Below are positions 54,332-63,772 of a stretch of DNA of 64,000 nt, one piece after another. The stretch covers positions 3,472,501-3,536,500 of the forward strand of contig NZ_CP081903.1 of NCBI RefSeq assembly GCF_020091405.1, given 5' to 3'. The DNA is from Bacteroides cellulosilyticus (GTDB lineage: Bacteria; Bacteroidota; Bacteroidia; Bacteroidales; Bacteroidaceae). The notes under the pieces were generated by a model. It had not been told where the DNA came from and ran no database searches. It saw only the letters and a list, made by a program, of their open reading frames with translations. The position numbers and the translations under genes are program-made. How positions within the stretch are numbered: the stretch's first letter is position 1; each line of letters starts with the position of its first letter.

Positions 54332-55513
54332 CTATTCCACATACAGCACCAACCCTTTCAGGTATTCTCCTTCGGGGTGGTAAATACTTACCGGATGGTC
54401 AGCCGGCTGCGTCAGTTGGTGCAGAATACGCACACTGCGACCTGACATTGCGGCAGCCGTAAAGACCGCCGTGCGGAAGTTCTCCTTGCTGACAGCTTGT
54501 GAGCAGGAGAAGGTGAATAGAATACCGCCCGGTTTGATCTTTTCGAAAGCTTTCACATTCAGCTTGCGGTAACCTTGCAGCGCATTGCGCAGGGCATCGC
54601 GATGTTTGGCAAATGCGGGTGGATCCAGAACTATCAGATCGTACTGGTCGCCCATACGATCCAGATATTTGAAAGCATCCTCGGCAAAAGCGGCATGGCG
54701 GGTATCACCGGGGAAATTCAATTCAATATTTTTGTTCGTGAGGTCAATAGCCTTGGCGGAACTGTCTACAGAATGTACCAGTTCGGCATTACCACGCATA
54801 CCATAAACAGAGAAGCCACCGGTATAACAGAACATATTCAGCACAGAACGTCCGTTAGCATAGCGTTCCAGCAGTGCGCGGTTCTCGCGTTGATCCACGA
54901 AGAAGCCCGTTTTTTGTCCTTTCAGCCAGTCGATATGGAATTTTAAGCCATATTCCATTGCCACATTATCTGTGCTGCCACCTTTCAGGAATCCATTCTC
55001 AGGGTAGAGGTCGGCTTTGAAGGGGAGAGTCGTTTCTGATTTATAATAGATATTCTCTATTTTATCACCCATCACTTCACTCAGGGCATTGGCTATTTCC
55101 ATGCGGTCGAGGTGCATACCGGCAGAGTGTGCTTGCATTACGGCCGTGCGGGCATAAATATCAATGATCAACCCGGGAAGGTTATCTCCCTCGCCATGTA
55201 CCAGTCTGTAAGTGTTATTAGTCGGGTTTTCAGCAATGCCAATGCTGCGACGCATCTCATAGGCAATACTGAGTTTGCGTTTCCAAAAATCAGAATCAAT
55301 AGCTTCATCCTGATGAAAAGAAAGCACGCGCACGGCGATGCTGCCTATTTGGAAATGCCCCTTGGCTATGAATTCCTTCTTGGAAGTGTAGATTTCAACT
55401 ACTTCACCTTCTTCGGGTTCACCGTCGAAATGAGCGATGGCACCTGAAAACACCCAGGGATGGAAACGTTTTAATGACTCTTCTTTGCCGGATTTGAGAT
55501 ATACTTTGTACAT
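54332..55513 (-). CDS. RlmI-like 23S rRNA (cytosine-5) methyltransferase
   Basis: 393 aa from the ATG at 55513 (the TTG six codons upstream is rejected). N-terminal PUA domain (about 1-75, KSGKEESLKRFHPWVFSGAI), a central EEHEE-like region (RLVHGEGDNLPGLIIDIY), and a Rossmann methyltransferase: VLNMFCYTGGFSVYG (SAM), DLIVLDPPAFAK, and FTFSCSQAV with the catalytic Cys. Matches RlmI/YccW, which modifies C1962 of 23S rRNA. Its start is 18 bp after the exonuclease stop, so co-transcribed. Confidence 0.88.
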   Translation of the reverse strand: MYKVYLKSGKEESLKRFHPWVFSGAIAHFDGEPEEGEVVEIYTSKKEFIAKGHFQIGSIAVRVLSFHQDEAIDSDFWKRKLSIAYEMRRSIGIAENPTNNTYRLVHGEGDNLPGLIIDIYARTAVMQAHSAGMHLDRMEIANALSEVMGDKIENIYYKSETTLPFKADLYPENGFLKGGSTDNVAMEYGLKFHIDWLKGQKTGFFVDQRENRALLERYANGRSVLNMFCYTGGFSVYGMRGNAELVHSVDSSAKAIDLTNKNIELNFPGDTRHAAFAEDAFKYLDRMGDQYDLIVLDPPAFAKHRDALRNALQGYRKLNVKAFEKIKPGGILFTFSCSQAVSKENFRTAVFTAAAMSGRSVRILHQLTQPADHPVSIYHPEGEYLKGLVLYVE

Positions 55514-55531
55514 GCGATTAGTGATTAGCAA

Positions 55532-56179
55532 TTATGGGTTAGTGATTAATGATTCCTGGTTGGTAAGCGGTTCATCCGGTTCCAATTCATAGTCACCGGT
55601 AACTTTTAATTCCTGCAATCGGTTGTATATATTGAGGCATGCCCATGCATCGGTAGCTGCATACTGCTTTTGAGGTTCGGTCAGATGCTCAGCTTCCCAG
55701 TTGGAGAGGCGTTGTGATTTGGATATTTTCTCACCGAACAGGATACCATAGATTTTTTGCAGGCTCTTGTCCTGTATGCCGAACATACGGACATATTCTT
55801 GCAACTCGATACAGGAACGTTGTTCAAAAGGAGCGCGCTTGTGCAGCATCATAAAGTCGTCACGCAACGAAAGGCCGACTTTGGTAACTGACGGACTTTC
55901 CAGCAATGAAATAATCGGAAGCGTCAGGCCGGTAAGGTTCAGGCGGAAAAGGAAGCAGTCTTCTGCAGAGGATACTTGCAGTAAGGCTACCTTATGTGAT
56001 TGCCCTTTGGTGAATGACGGGCGGGTTTCGCTGTCAATTCCCAACAGAGGATACTTCTTAAGATAAGTCACAGCTTTTTCCGCTTCCCAGGGGGTTTGTA
56101 CAAGATGTATTCGTCCCGGAAAGAGTACTTTGGGCATCTCTTTGATATCTTCCTTTTTAATCGTTTTTTTAATAACCAT
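55532..56179 (-). CDS. 3'-5' exonuclease (RNase D-like, DEDDy)
   Basis: 215 aa. DEDDy exonuclease domain: GIDSETRPSF (motif I), KVGLSLRDDFMML (motif II) and YAATDAWACLNIY (motif III with the Tyr/Asp signature). No HRDC domain, so shorter than true RNase D. Trims DNA or RNA 3' ends. Overlaps the upstream gene by 11 bp. Confidence 0.88.
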   Translation of the reverse strand: MVIKKTIKKEDIKEMPKVLFPGRIHLVQTPWEAEKAVTYLKKYPLLGIDSETRPSFTKGQSHKVALLQVSSAEDCFLFRLNLTGLTLPIISLLESPSVTKVGLSLRDDFMMLHKRAPFEQRSCIELQEYVRMFGIQDKSLQKIYGILFGEKISKSQRLSNWEAEHLTEPQKQYAATDAWACLNIYNRLQELKVTGDYELEPDEPLTNQESLITNP

Positions 56180-56795
56180 AATTTAAGTCTTTTTCGCAAT
56201 CGCAATGACCATGATCGTGGCCATGACAATCACTTTCTCCTTCATCTTCAAAATCATCATCTTCCGGTTCGTCCTCTTCAGACTGGCGGTATTTTACGTC
56301 GTGCAATGCGCGAAGTGTGTTTACCAGGGTTTGCCCCCAGTATTCTTTGAACTGTTCCTGACAGATAGCCAGGGAGTCGTTCATTGTTTCGTTCAATCCC
56401 AACTGGAAGACGAAAATGAAATCTTTGATGGCCTGGTAAATATCTGCCAGGTCTTCGGAAATATTCTTCTTGATAGGCTGGTCGCTATAAACCATATCTT
56501 GTATGAACACGTCCAGATAGTCATCTTTTTCGGCAAGAATCCCGGCAAGGTTGATACGGAGCACTTCATACGTTTCTTCCGTTACGTAGCTTTCAGGAGC
56601 GTCGTCGCCTATTATTTCTGTTTCGGGCAACATGGCCGCCTTGAGGTAGAGCAACGGAAGTATCTTTAATGAGGTATCGACAAATGTGTCACGTTTCATC
56701 GTTTCCGCCTGCTCCAGGAATTTGCAGAATTCAGCAGCTACGGTGACGAATTCCACTACATTACGGTCGAATATCACTTGGCTTTCTTTTTTCAT
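56169..56795 (-). CDS. DUF5063-type protein with His/Cys-rich tail
   Basis: 208 aa, mostly helical, no signal peptide. Matches DUF5063 in pattern (VEFVTVAAEFCKFLEQAE, ILPLLYLKAAMLPE, ADIYQAIKDFIFVFQLG). The C terminus is acidic and then CHGHDHGHCDCE, a likely metal-binding tail. Function unknown. Its -7 motif is flanked by a 9-bp inverted repeat. Confidence 0.7.
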   Translation of the reverse strand: MKKESQVIFDRNVVEFVTVAAEFCKFLEQAETMKRDTFVDTSLKILPLLYLKAAMLPETEIIGDDAPESYVTEETYEVLRINLAGILAEKDDYLDVFIQDMVYSDQPIKKNISEDLADIYQAIKDFIFVFQLGLNETMNDSLAICQEQFKEYWGQTLVNTLRALHDVKYRQSEEDEPEDDDFEDEGESDCHGHDHGHCDCEKDLNYGY

Positions 56796-56799
56796 ATAT

Positions 56800-56835
56800 A
56801 CTCGGTTTGAAACGCAAAGATAGTGTAAACCGAGT
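56800..56835 (-). promoter_or_regulatory. Promoter with flanking 9-bp inverted repeat (DUF5063 operon)
   Basis: The minus strand reads TATCTTTG at 56815-56822. ACTCGGTTT (56800-56808) and AAACCGAGT (56827-56835) are perfect inverted copies on either side, as expected for an operator covering the -7 box. Another -7 match lies at 56843-56850. Confidence 0.5.
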
Positions 56836-56858
56836 GCAGTAGCAAATTTATTTGCATT

Positions 56859-58961
56859 TTACTGAAATGCCGTTTCATTTATTATTACGTGATATTCCGT
56901 TCCCCGGTTTCTTCTCCGGCTGCTGATTCCAAGTTTGCGAAGTGCACGCCCGAAGTACGCGACTTTGTTGATGGCTAATCGGTCTTTAGTCTTTTTCTGG
57001 AGAAAGGAAAGTATTTCCATCGGTGTCATCCACGTTCCTTCGTCTTCTGTTTGTGCCGCCTGGAAGTGGCACAGGAAGAGTTGTTCCAATGGAGTAGGTT
57101 GTTCAAACTCTTGATTGCTCTGTTTCAGAATGGCCTCGTCGGTGTCGTCCAGCCAGTAGCGTTCACCTTGCGAAATGGCAGTCATGGCCTGGGCATAGAG
57201 TTGGCGGTAGTTGATGGTGACATTGGTGTTGATGGGACCGGTTACTTCGATACAGATGAAGCGCCGGCTGCCGCTGGGATCGGTCAGCAAGTCTTTTTGA
57301 TTGCTGGTGCCTATGAAGGAGGCGTAGCGGCGTATCTCCTGAATGGCGGTTCCGTATGGCTTCCGCAGGTTGGCTACGGGTTTTTGCAACAGATGTTTCA
57401 GGAAACCTTGCTGGCTGACGCTGATCTGGTCGAACTCGTCGATGTTGATCAGAAAGAAGCGCCCCAGGCTTCGTTCGGCATCCTGTTTGCTCTTGAAGTC
57501 GATGCTGTCTGTATAGCCGAAACGCAGTTCCGGTGGTAAAAGAATGCGGCAAAACGTGGATTTCCGATACCCTTGGGCGCCTACCAGTAGGGGCGATGTA
57601 CTGTTGCCGTGCTGCCGGTCAAGTCCCCTCCAATGGGCCGTCATACTGAGAAACCAGCGGTAGAACAATTCCCTCCAATGCGGATTTTCGCAGGGAACGA
57701 GGTCGGCCAGGGCACGGATGCGGTCTTTTCCGTCCCAGCGCCCGGTGTCGTTGAGGTATTCTTCTACCGGATTATGGAGGGGGATATAGTCGGAGGTAAG
57801 GTAGCGTGCTATGTCGCGGTCCCATACCCGGATACCTTCTTTTAGGGCATTGAACGCTATGCTGCTTCGTATCCGCTGGTCGGCGGGGCGGAATTGGAAG
57901 TGTATGGAGTCGCGCTGGCGGTATTCCAGCTCGCCCAACACGGTGTTGTAGCGGAATTCGTAGCGGCGGTTCATGAACTCTTCCAGGCGGAAGGCTGTGT
58001 CCTGTTCGGCGGTCATGCTGTTGCGGGTGCCGAAACCTTTACATTCACGGTAAAGATTATGTATGGCGGCACGTATTACGGGCTCGTCCGCTTCGCGATA
58101 ATAATGCATCAGGGTTTGCCGGACTACCTCTTCCTCGGGGATGCCTGCTTTGTAACAGTGCTCGGCAAGCCGTGTCAGCAACGGGCGTAGGTCGTCACCC
58201 CGCTTCCAGTTTGTCAGTCCGTCGAATGCACGGTTGAGTGCCGCTTCAAAGAGCATGGAAAAGGTGTCCGATGAACTGTAGCCGGGCTGCATGCGTAATA
58301 GTGGATTGGTTTCCGCCTGCTTCTGTTCCTTGAAAGTGGTTTCGCCGGGCATGGCGAAGGGTTGTTCTAGGCAGAAGGGGATGGCAGCCGGATTATAATA
58401 AGGTTGCTCATCCAGCGTCATGCGGCAACTCTGGTTGAGCGACGGTTCTTTTAGGGTGATGGAGTAGGGCAGCAGGGGTTGGTAACAATTTACTGCAAGA
58501 CGGTAGGCGTGGGTATGAAACAGGGCCATTTCACTTTCATGTTTAGGGAATGAGCCGTCGGGCAGGGCGAAGAGCACCCATATCTTTACACTGCGTCCGC
58601 TGCTTCCACAAAAGGCGGCAAAGGTTTGAGGCAGCAGGGAAGCCTGTTGCTTTATCTGTTCCACTTCGGTGATACCTGCCAGGTGGTTGACTTCAATCTG
58701 TACCAGTCCGTTGTAAATCTTCACCCGGTGTTCTCCGTCTTTGGTGCGGGCATATTCCACGGCGGGATAGATGCGGGGTAATTTATCTATGTTCAGATAG
58801 TGGTTATCTGTTCCTTGCAGCATAGGTATGAGGTGGCGCAGGGCTGATACATGCGCTGCTTTGTTCTCTTTCTTTATTTTCTCTATCAAGGTTTCAGCTT
58901 CAAGGGTACTGAAAGATTCTTTGCCGGTTTCACGGTCGGTGCGTATAAGGGTTAGTTTCAT
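56859..58961 (-). CDS. VirE-type primase/helicase-like protein (BT4734-like N terminus)
   Basis: 700 aa. N-terminal BT4734-like / VirE_N domain (about 45-180, with VEYARTKDGEHRVKIYNGLV), a primase-C-like helical part (about 230-320) and a P-loop ATPase (about 400-610) with GAQGYRKSTFC (Lys467), FFLINIDEFDQ and GTSNQKDLL. In the P-loop the residue before the Lys is Arg, not Gly. A DUF3874-like C-terminal domain follows. Families of this type occur on mobile elements and as single chromosomal genes in Bacteroides. No integrase or phage gene is nearby. Function not settled. Confidence 0.8.
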   Translation of the reverse strand: MKLTLIRTDRETGKESFSTLEAETLIEKIKKENKAAHVSALRHLIPMLQGTDNHYLNIDKLPRIYPAVEYARTKDGEHRVKIYNGLVQIEVNHLAGITEVEQIKQQASLLPQTFAAFCGSSGRSVKIWVLFALPDGSFPKHESEMALFHTHAYRLAVNCYQPLLPYSITLKEPSLNQSCRMTLDEQPYYNPAAIPFCLEQPFAMPGETTFKEQKQAETNPLLRMQPGYSSSDTFSMLFEAALNRAFDGLTNWKRGDDLRPLLTRLAEHCYKAGIPEEEVVRQTLMHYYREADEPVIRAAIHNLYRECKGFGTRNSMTAEQDTAFRLEEFMNRRYEFRYNTVLGELEYRQRDSIHFQFRPADQRIRSSIAFNALKEGIRVWDRDIARYLTSDYIPLHNPVEEYLNDTGRWDGKDRIRALADLVPCENPHWRELFYRWFLSMTAHWRGLDRQHGNSTSPLLVGAQGYRKSTFCRILLPPELRFGYTDSIDFKSKQDAERSLGRFFLINIDEFDQISVSQQGFLKHLLQKPVANLRKPYGTAIQEIRRYASFIGTSNQKDLLTDPSGSRRFICIEVTGPINTNVTINYRQLYAQAMTAISQGERYWLDDTDEAILKQSNQEFEQPTPLEQLFLCHFQAAQTEDEGTWMTPMEILSFLQKKTKDRLAINKVAYFGRALRKLGISSRRRNRGTEYHVIINETAFQ

Positions 58962-59148
58962 CGTGGTTATTTTTAGTTACTGTCTTCAAAAGACGGCGCA
59001 AGTTACGGCAAAAAAGCCGGTGGGCAAAGTGTTTCTTTATTTTTTCTTGCACATCCAGCATTTTCTATTTACATTGCGCCTCCGATTTACGATAAATTCT
59101 TTAATTGTCGGCTTTTATCAATACATACGAACAAAATAAATAGCAGGA

Positions 59149-61035
59149 ATGAAAGACAAACTAGTTTTCTATATCATCAACATTGCAATCTATCCATTGA
59201 TTACATTTGTTATCATGCCATGCCTCGTCAGATTACAAACTTTTGATGGAGGAGATGCTGCCGGAAATGCAATGGGGCGGGCTTTTACATATCTTTTTGG
59301 ATGTGTAGTGGCTTGTGTTATAGTATTAATTTTCAGTTTTATAATTTCTTATAAATGGCTGCATTGTGTATGTCATGCAGTTCCTGCATTGGTTTTGGGA
59401 GTTTTCCTTATTTGGTTCCTTCCCGAAGCAGAATCCTATATCGAATCCAACAGAACCCGTCATTATAAAGAATATTATGCCTCAGGTCAGCTTAGGGAAG
59501 AAGGAGTTAAAATCGGAAACCGTGCTCACTCCAAGCATGGTATAATCACTTACTACGCAGAAGACGGGCATATAGACCGGACAGAAACCTGGAAGAAGGG
59601 TGAAATGAACGGGGAATACTGCGAATACTACGACAATGGAAAACTGGCGGCAAAGGGTATCCAAATCTACTGTTCTTTACGTGGAGAATATGACAGCTAC
59701 CGCTTTGGTAAATGGCTGTTTTATCGCGAAGACGGAACGTTGGACGACGAGCGGACGTATGATGAAGGAATTCTTTCGGGGTCTAAAAATTATAAACTCT
59801 GCTGGTTGAAGTCTCAAAACGGTAGACACATTGTCTGTGATATAGGGAATCGTCAGCCTTTTACGGGCGAATTGGACAAAACTGCCATTGTGGACAACTA
59901 TGTTATTCCGTTTTACTATACAGGAAAAATCATAGACGGAAAGTTTGATGGCGCCTGGAGTGGTTATTATGATTCATCAGGCTTACAAATGTCGGCTGAG
60001 GGAACTGCCGTTATGGGTAAGAATGAGGGCAAGTATACAGCTTATTATCCGAATGGTCAAGTATCTGTCACAGCCTGCTATCAGGATGATGAACTGGAGG
60101 GGGAATATTATAGCTATGACAAAGAGTCCGTTGTTACAGCCTCACATGGAACTTGCAGATATAGTTGCCATTATGTAGATGGAAAACGCCATGGTATTGC
60201 CCGCTGGTGGAATGAAGACGGTGTATTGGTACGCGAATCGGAATATGACACAGGGGAAACTGATGGTGCCAGTTGGGAATACTATGATAATGGCGGACTT
60301 AAATCAGAATATATTTATCGCAATTCTCAAAAAGAAGGTCCTTACGAATGTTACTACGAGAGTGGGGCTTTGCAGGAAGAAGGGTGCTATAAAAACAATA
60401 AAAAGGTGTATTACAAAAGTTACTATGAAAATGGAATGCTTGAAGAGTTGTTGCTGGAGGGGGATACCCCTGTGCATTATGCCCCGGATGCTTATGTACA
60501 AGCTGTTTATTCATTGAAGAATGGATATGAACTTCGGATTTCCTTGTCACCGGACAGCATACACGTTTTTACTCTGAAGCAGGATGGCGAAGGGTATGTG
60601 ATGGAAAAAGATCCGTATTGTGGCTACAACAAAGAAAAGTTTGCTTTACGCTATAGTGGAATCGATTTCGATGATTATTTGGTGTTGGACAGATGGGAAT
60701 CTCAATACAGTGTATATTTGTACCTGTATGAAAAGAGTACCGGGAAAAATTTGTTTAAAGATAAACTGTACTTGGAAAGCGGTTACGATGCATCTGCTAA
60801 TCTTCTGTTATATCTTGATACGGATGACAAGACTAATCCGAAAGGTAATCTTACGTTACTTAACCTGCAAAATCTCTCAGCGATGGAAGTAGATGTAAGG
60901 CGGTTTATTCCCGAAGATACACTTCCGAACTATTATTGGAACGATTTTAGTGTAAAGAAAGTCAATAACACATCGGTATGTATCACTTATGATGGTGAAA
61001 AATCAAAGCAAATTTCTGAATTAATATTGGACTAA
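59149..61035 (+). CDS. Membrane protein with YwqK/MORN-like repeats (copy 1)
   Basis: 628 aa. Three N-terminal membrane helices (about 6-28, 44-68, 72-91), then about 12 repeats of the form GxxxxYYxNGxLxxEGxYxxGxxxG (about 105-440), as in YwqK antitoxin-like proteins. The last 190 residues (from about 445) have no family I recognise. Overlaps the end of copy 2 by 15 bp in convergent orientation. Function unknown. YwqK is linked to LXG-type toxin immunity in Bacillus, but no toxin gene is adjacent here. Confidence 0.75.
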   Translation: MKDKLVFYIINIAIYPLITFVIMPCLVRLQTFDGGDAAGNAMGRAFTYLFGCVVACVIVLIFSFIISYKWLHCVCHAVPALVLGVFLIWFLPEAESYIESNRTRHYKEYYASGQLREEGVKIGNRAHSKHGIITYYAEDGHIDRTETWKKGEMNGEYCEYYDNGKLAAKGIQIYCSLRGEYDSYRFGKWLFYREDGTLDDERTYDEGILSGSKNYKLCWLKSQNGRHIVCDIGNRQPFTGELDKTAIVDNYVIPFYYTGKIIDGKFDGAWSGYYDSSGLQMSAEGTAVMGKNEGKYTAYYPNGQVSVTACYQDDELEGEYYSYDKESVVTASHGTCRYSCHYVDGKRHGIARWWNEDGVLVRESEYDTGETDGASWEYYDNGGLKSEYIYRNSQKEGPYECYYESGALQEEGCYKNNKKVYYKSYYENGMLEELLLEGDTPVHYAPDAYVQAVYSLKNGYELRISLSPDSIHVFTLKQDGEGYVMEKDPYCGYNKEKFALRYSGIDFDDYLVLDRWESQYSVYLYLYEKSTGKNLFKDKLYLESGYDASANLLLYLDTDDKTNPKGNLTLLNLQNLSAMEVDVRRFIPEDTLPNYYWNDFSVKKVNNTSVCITYDGEKSKQISELILD

Positions 61036-62301
61036 ATTACCTTTTAAGTCATAATTATCACTCCGAATGCATTTACCGTTGCGCCACTGATAAATAGATA
61101 TCAGTGTGCCGTCAGCACGATAGCTTTCACGATACGACACCTCACCTTTTTCATAGCTTCCCTTTTGGTAACTACCATCATTAATGTTGTAGCTTTGGAA
61201 TGCCCCATCTTTATCTCCGTTATGATAATTATACATTAGTATGAGTTTACCATCCGAACCATATTTGCGAGAGACTCCCTCTTTTTTTCCTTCAGAATAT
61301 TCTGTTTCTTCTTCCAGAGCTCCGTTTTCATAATAAGAGGTATAATTACCTTCGATTTTCCCGTTGACATAAACCGCACTTGTCATTAACTGACCGTTAG
61401 GATAATATTTCTTGAGTTGACCGTTAAGTTCTCCATCAACGTAGGTTGCCGTTGCAGCGACGATTAAATCGTTTCCTGTGGTGTAATAAGAGCAGAAATC
61501 CCCATCACACCGGCCATTGTTTACTGGTACGGTATATAAATTGGGGAAAAGAGCTTTACCGACAATTCCAGTCTTATTAAGTTTCCCCGTAAATGGTTTG
61601 CCTGTGACAATCACGCAAACCAGTTTTGTTGAATTAAAGTAAAGAGTAAAGTTTTTAGAGCTAATCAGTTTACCTTCGGCGTAGGTGCGTTCATCATCTA
61701 TACTGCCGTCTTTACGATAGTATATCCAGTTTCCGTCCTGGATTCCAATTAGTTCTCCATTATTCCACTCACCGCCTTTGAATTCACCTTTTACCATCAG
61801 TTTGCCGTCAGGGTAGTATGATTCGCAAGGACCTAGCGGTACACCTCTTTCGTAGGAGTCAACGGACTTTACCGTTCCATCTGGGTAGTATCCGGTAATT
61901 TTGCCGTGCTTATTCTCAGCACTCCTTTGACCTATATAATATCCTTTTTCGCGAATCATGCCGCTTTCATAGTGCCTTTCATAGGGGCGGAGTAAATTGT
62001 TTGCTTGCTCCTTCTTATGAGCTTCTATTGCCAAGATGGAAACACCGCCCACTATTAATGCGAAAACACCTATCCACCATGTCCGTACACACCAATGAGC
62101 GAGTATCGTTGAGAGTACGAACCAGATAATGAATGAGAATAGACACCCGTAATAGAATGAAAATCCAGCGGCCATACCTCCACCGGCTGGATCCGTTGAT
62201 TCGCTAAAATCCTTGAATGAGTTACTCCACGGAACGATAACATAAAACAACGCTGGATAAACAGCTGAAGTAATGATGAAAAACACTATTCTTTGAATCA
62301 T
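61021..62301 (-). CDS. Membrane protein with YwqK/MORN-like repeats (copy 2)
   Basis: 426 aa from the ATG at 62301. The TTG 12 codons upstream coincides with the -7 motif at 62335-62342 and is rejected. Three N-terminal helices (about 4-24, 46-68, 74-93) like copy 1, then the YwqK repeats to the C terminus, with no extra C-terminal domain. Shares phrases with copy 1 (DGSIDDERTYAEGKLISSKN here, DGTLDDERTYDEGILSGSKN there), so the pair is a convergent duplication. Confidence 0.75.
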   Translation of the reverse strand: MIQRIVFFIITSAVYPALFYVIVPWSNSFKDFSESTDPAGGGMAAGFSFYYGCLFSFIIWFVLSTILAHWCVRTWWIGVFALIVGGVSILAIEAHKKEQANNLLRPYERHYESGMIREKGYYIGQRSAENKHGKITGYYPDGTVKSVDSYERGVPLGPCESYYPDGKLMVKGEFKGGEWNNGELIGIQDGNWIYYRKDGSIDDERTYAEGKLISSKNFTLYFNSTKLVCVIVTGKPFTGKLNKTGIVGKALFPNLYTVPVNNGRCDGDFCSYYTTGNDLIVAATATYVDGELNGQLKKYYPNGQLMTSAVYVNGKIEGNYTSYYENGALEEETEYSEGKKEGVSRKYGSDGKLILMYNYHNGDKDGAFQSYNINDGSYQKGSYEKGEVSYRESYRADGTLISIYQWRNGKCIRSDNYDLKGNLVQY

Positions 62302-62334
62302 TTGCGTGCGATTATCTTTTTGGCCAATATTTTG

Positions 62335-62342
62335 CAAATATA
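62335..62342 (-). promoter_or_regulatory. -7 promoter motif for YwqK-repeat copy 2
   Basis: The minus strand reads TATATTTG (TAnnTTTG), giving a leader of about 27 nt before the ATG at 62301. Confidence 0.5.
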
Positions 62343-62355
62343 TATCGCAGTCAGG

Positions 62356-63621
62356 CTAAATATAATTATAGATATTCCATGCCTGGATATGTTTAACCCC
62401 ATTTTTGGAAGGTAATGTTATTTCGTCCAATGTTACTACAAACTTCTCATAGTGGTCGGTAAGCGAATCAAAAGGAGCATATTCGCGTTCCGTGGTACTA
62501 TCGTCAATCAACAGATAGCTGACCTGCAAATAGATAATCCTATCGGCTTTTGTAGCAACAAAATCTACTTCTCTATCCTTTATCACTCCTACATATACGT
62601 CATATCCTGCTATTTTTAAATCCAGATAAATACGATTTTCCAGCAAATAGCCTATTCCATATCCATTATATAAATAGTTATGAAAAGCCAAGTCGTTTGC
62701 ATAATATTTACATGTTCCCGAAATAATATCTTTACCTTTAATGTTATATCTTTCTGCCCGATGCAACAGGTTTGCTTCTTCCAGATAGAGGATATAATTT
62801 GATACGGTTTCATAATTTGTTTTTCTCCCTTTGGACTTAAAGAAATTCACAACATTGTTCACTGAAATCAAATTGGATGCATTGTTTACCAGATATCCGA
62901 ATATATCTTCCAGTAATCTGGCATCTTTGATGTTGTTTCTTTGTACAATGTCCCTTAACAAGACGGTATCTTTGATAGAAGAAATATAATTCCGTTTTGT
63001 TTCAAAATTGTTGAGATGAAACAATTCGGGGAAACCTCCTGACTTTAAGAATTCCATGTATGTATCTTTGTTCACATTTCTTTCAGAAATGAGTGCATAT
63101 TCCTCTATATTAAAAGGAAAGACCTTAAACTCGATATATCTTCCCGATAGTAATGTTGACAATTGACTCGAAAGCATCTTCGAATTGGAACCTGTTATCA
63201 CAATTTCGCAATCTTCCGTATAGTCTTGAGATAAAGAATTTACGGCTTTCTCCCACTCCGCGATGTTCTGTATTTCATCCAGGAATAAATAAATTTTCCC
63301 GGCAGACAGTTTTTCCTTTCTATACAACTGGTAAAGACTGAGTAAATCGTCTGCATTCCTGACGAAACAGAAAGGGGCAAATTCAAAATTTACATATAAT
63401 AATTGCCGGGGTTCTACTTGTTTCTCTGTGATTAGATAATTCATCAACTGTCTCATAATGAAACTTTTGCCACTTCTTCGCTGTCCCACTAATACTTTCA
63501 CCAGTCGATTTTCCATAGCATTGGCTATCGGGTCTATATATTCCTTACGAATCAATCCTAAATCTGGAAACTGTCCATTCCAGAAATTATACTTCTCAAG
63601 TAATTGTAATCTTTCGTCCAT
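62356..63621 (-). CDS. AAA ATPase with DUF4143 C-terminal domain
   Basis: 421 aa from the ATG at 63621. The frame is open 27 codons further upstream, but the -7 motif at 63640-63647 lies inside that stretch. Walker A GQRRSGKS (46-53, Lys52), Walker B LFLDE (112-116), sensor ITGSNSKML, then the DUF4143 domain with its PD-(D/E)XK-like DREVDFVA motif. Common accessory ATPase of unknown role in bacteria and archaea. Cytoplasmic. Neighbour of a partial MNT nucleotidyltransferase. Confidence 0.85.
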   Translation of the reverse strand: MDERLQLLEKYNFWNGQFPDLGLIRKEYIDPIANAMENRLVKVLVGQRRSGKSFIMRQLMNYLITEKQVEPRQLLYVNFEFAPFCFVRNADDLLSLYQLYRKEKLSAGKIYLFLDEIQNIAEWEKAVNSLSQDYTEDCEIVITGSNSKMLSSQLSTLLSGRYIEFKVFPFNIEEYALISERNVNKDTYMEFLKSGGFPELFHLNNFETKRNYISSIKDTVLLRDIVQRNNIKDARLLEDIFGYLVNNASNLISVNNVVNFFKSKGRKTNYETVSNYILYLEEANLLHRAERYNIKGKDIISGTCKYYANDLAFHNYLYNGYGIGYLLENRIYLDLKIAGYDVYVGVIKDREVDFVATKADRIIYLQVSYLLIDDSTTEREYAPFDSLTDHYEKFVVTLDEITLPSKNGVKHIQAWNIYNYI

Positions 63622-63639
63622 AAGTGCATACGTTTCCGA

Positions 63640-63647
63640 CAAATATA
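63640..63647 (-). promoter_or_regulatory. -7 promoter motif for the DUF4143 ATPase
   Basis: The minus strand reads TATATTTG (TAnnTTTG), 19 bp before the ATG at 63621. Confidence 0.5.
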
Positions 63648-63658
63648 ATAGAAATTTT

Positions 63659-63712
63659 TCAGGTACACTTGAAAAAAGTGTCTTTTTTGAGGGGAAAATC
63701 AAGTGTACCTGA
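63659..63712. promoter_or_regulatory. Inverted repeat overlapping the -33 region of the ATPase promoter
   Basis: Perfect 14-bp inverted repeat (63659-63672 and 63699-63712), 26 bp apart. The near arm starts 11 bp from the -7 motif, over the expected -33 box. Candidate operator. Alternatively a terminator hairpin after the nucleotidyltransferase gene. Confidence 0.5.
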
Positions 63713-63772
63713 TAAATATGTCTGTCTGATTGAGTATTAGGATTTGTAATCCGCCTGATTGGCTACCGAATG

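Noticed and set aside
63622..63702. 27-codon N-terminal extension of the DUF4143 ATPase
   Set aside because: The -7 promoter motif at 63640-63647 lies inside it, so translation most likely begins at 63621.
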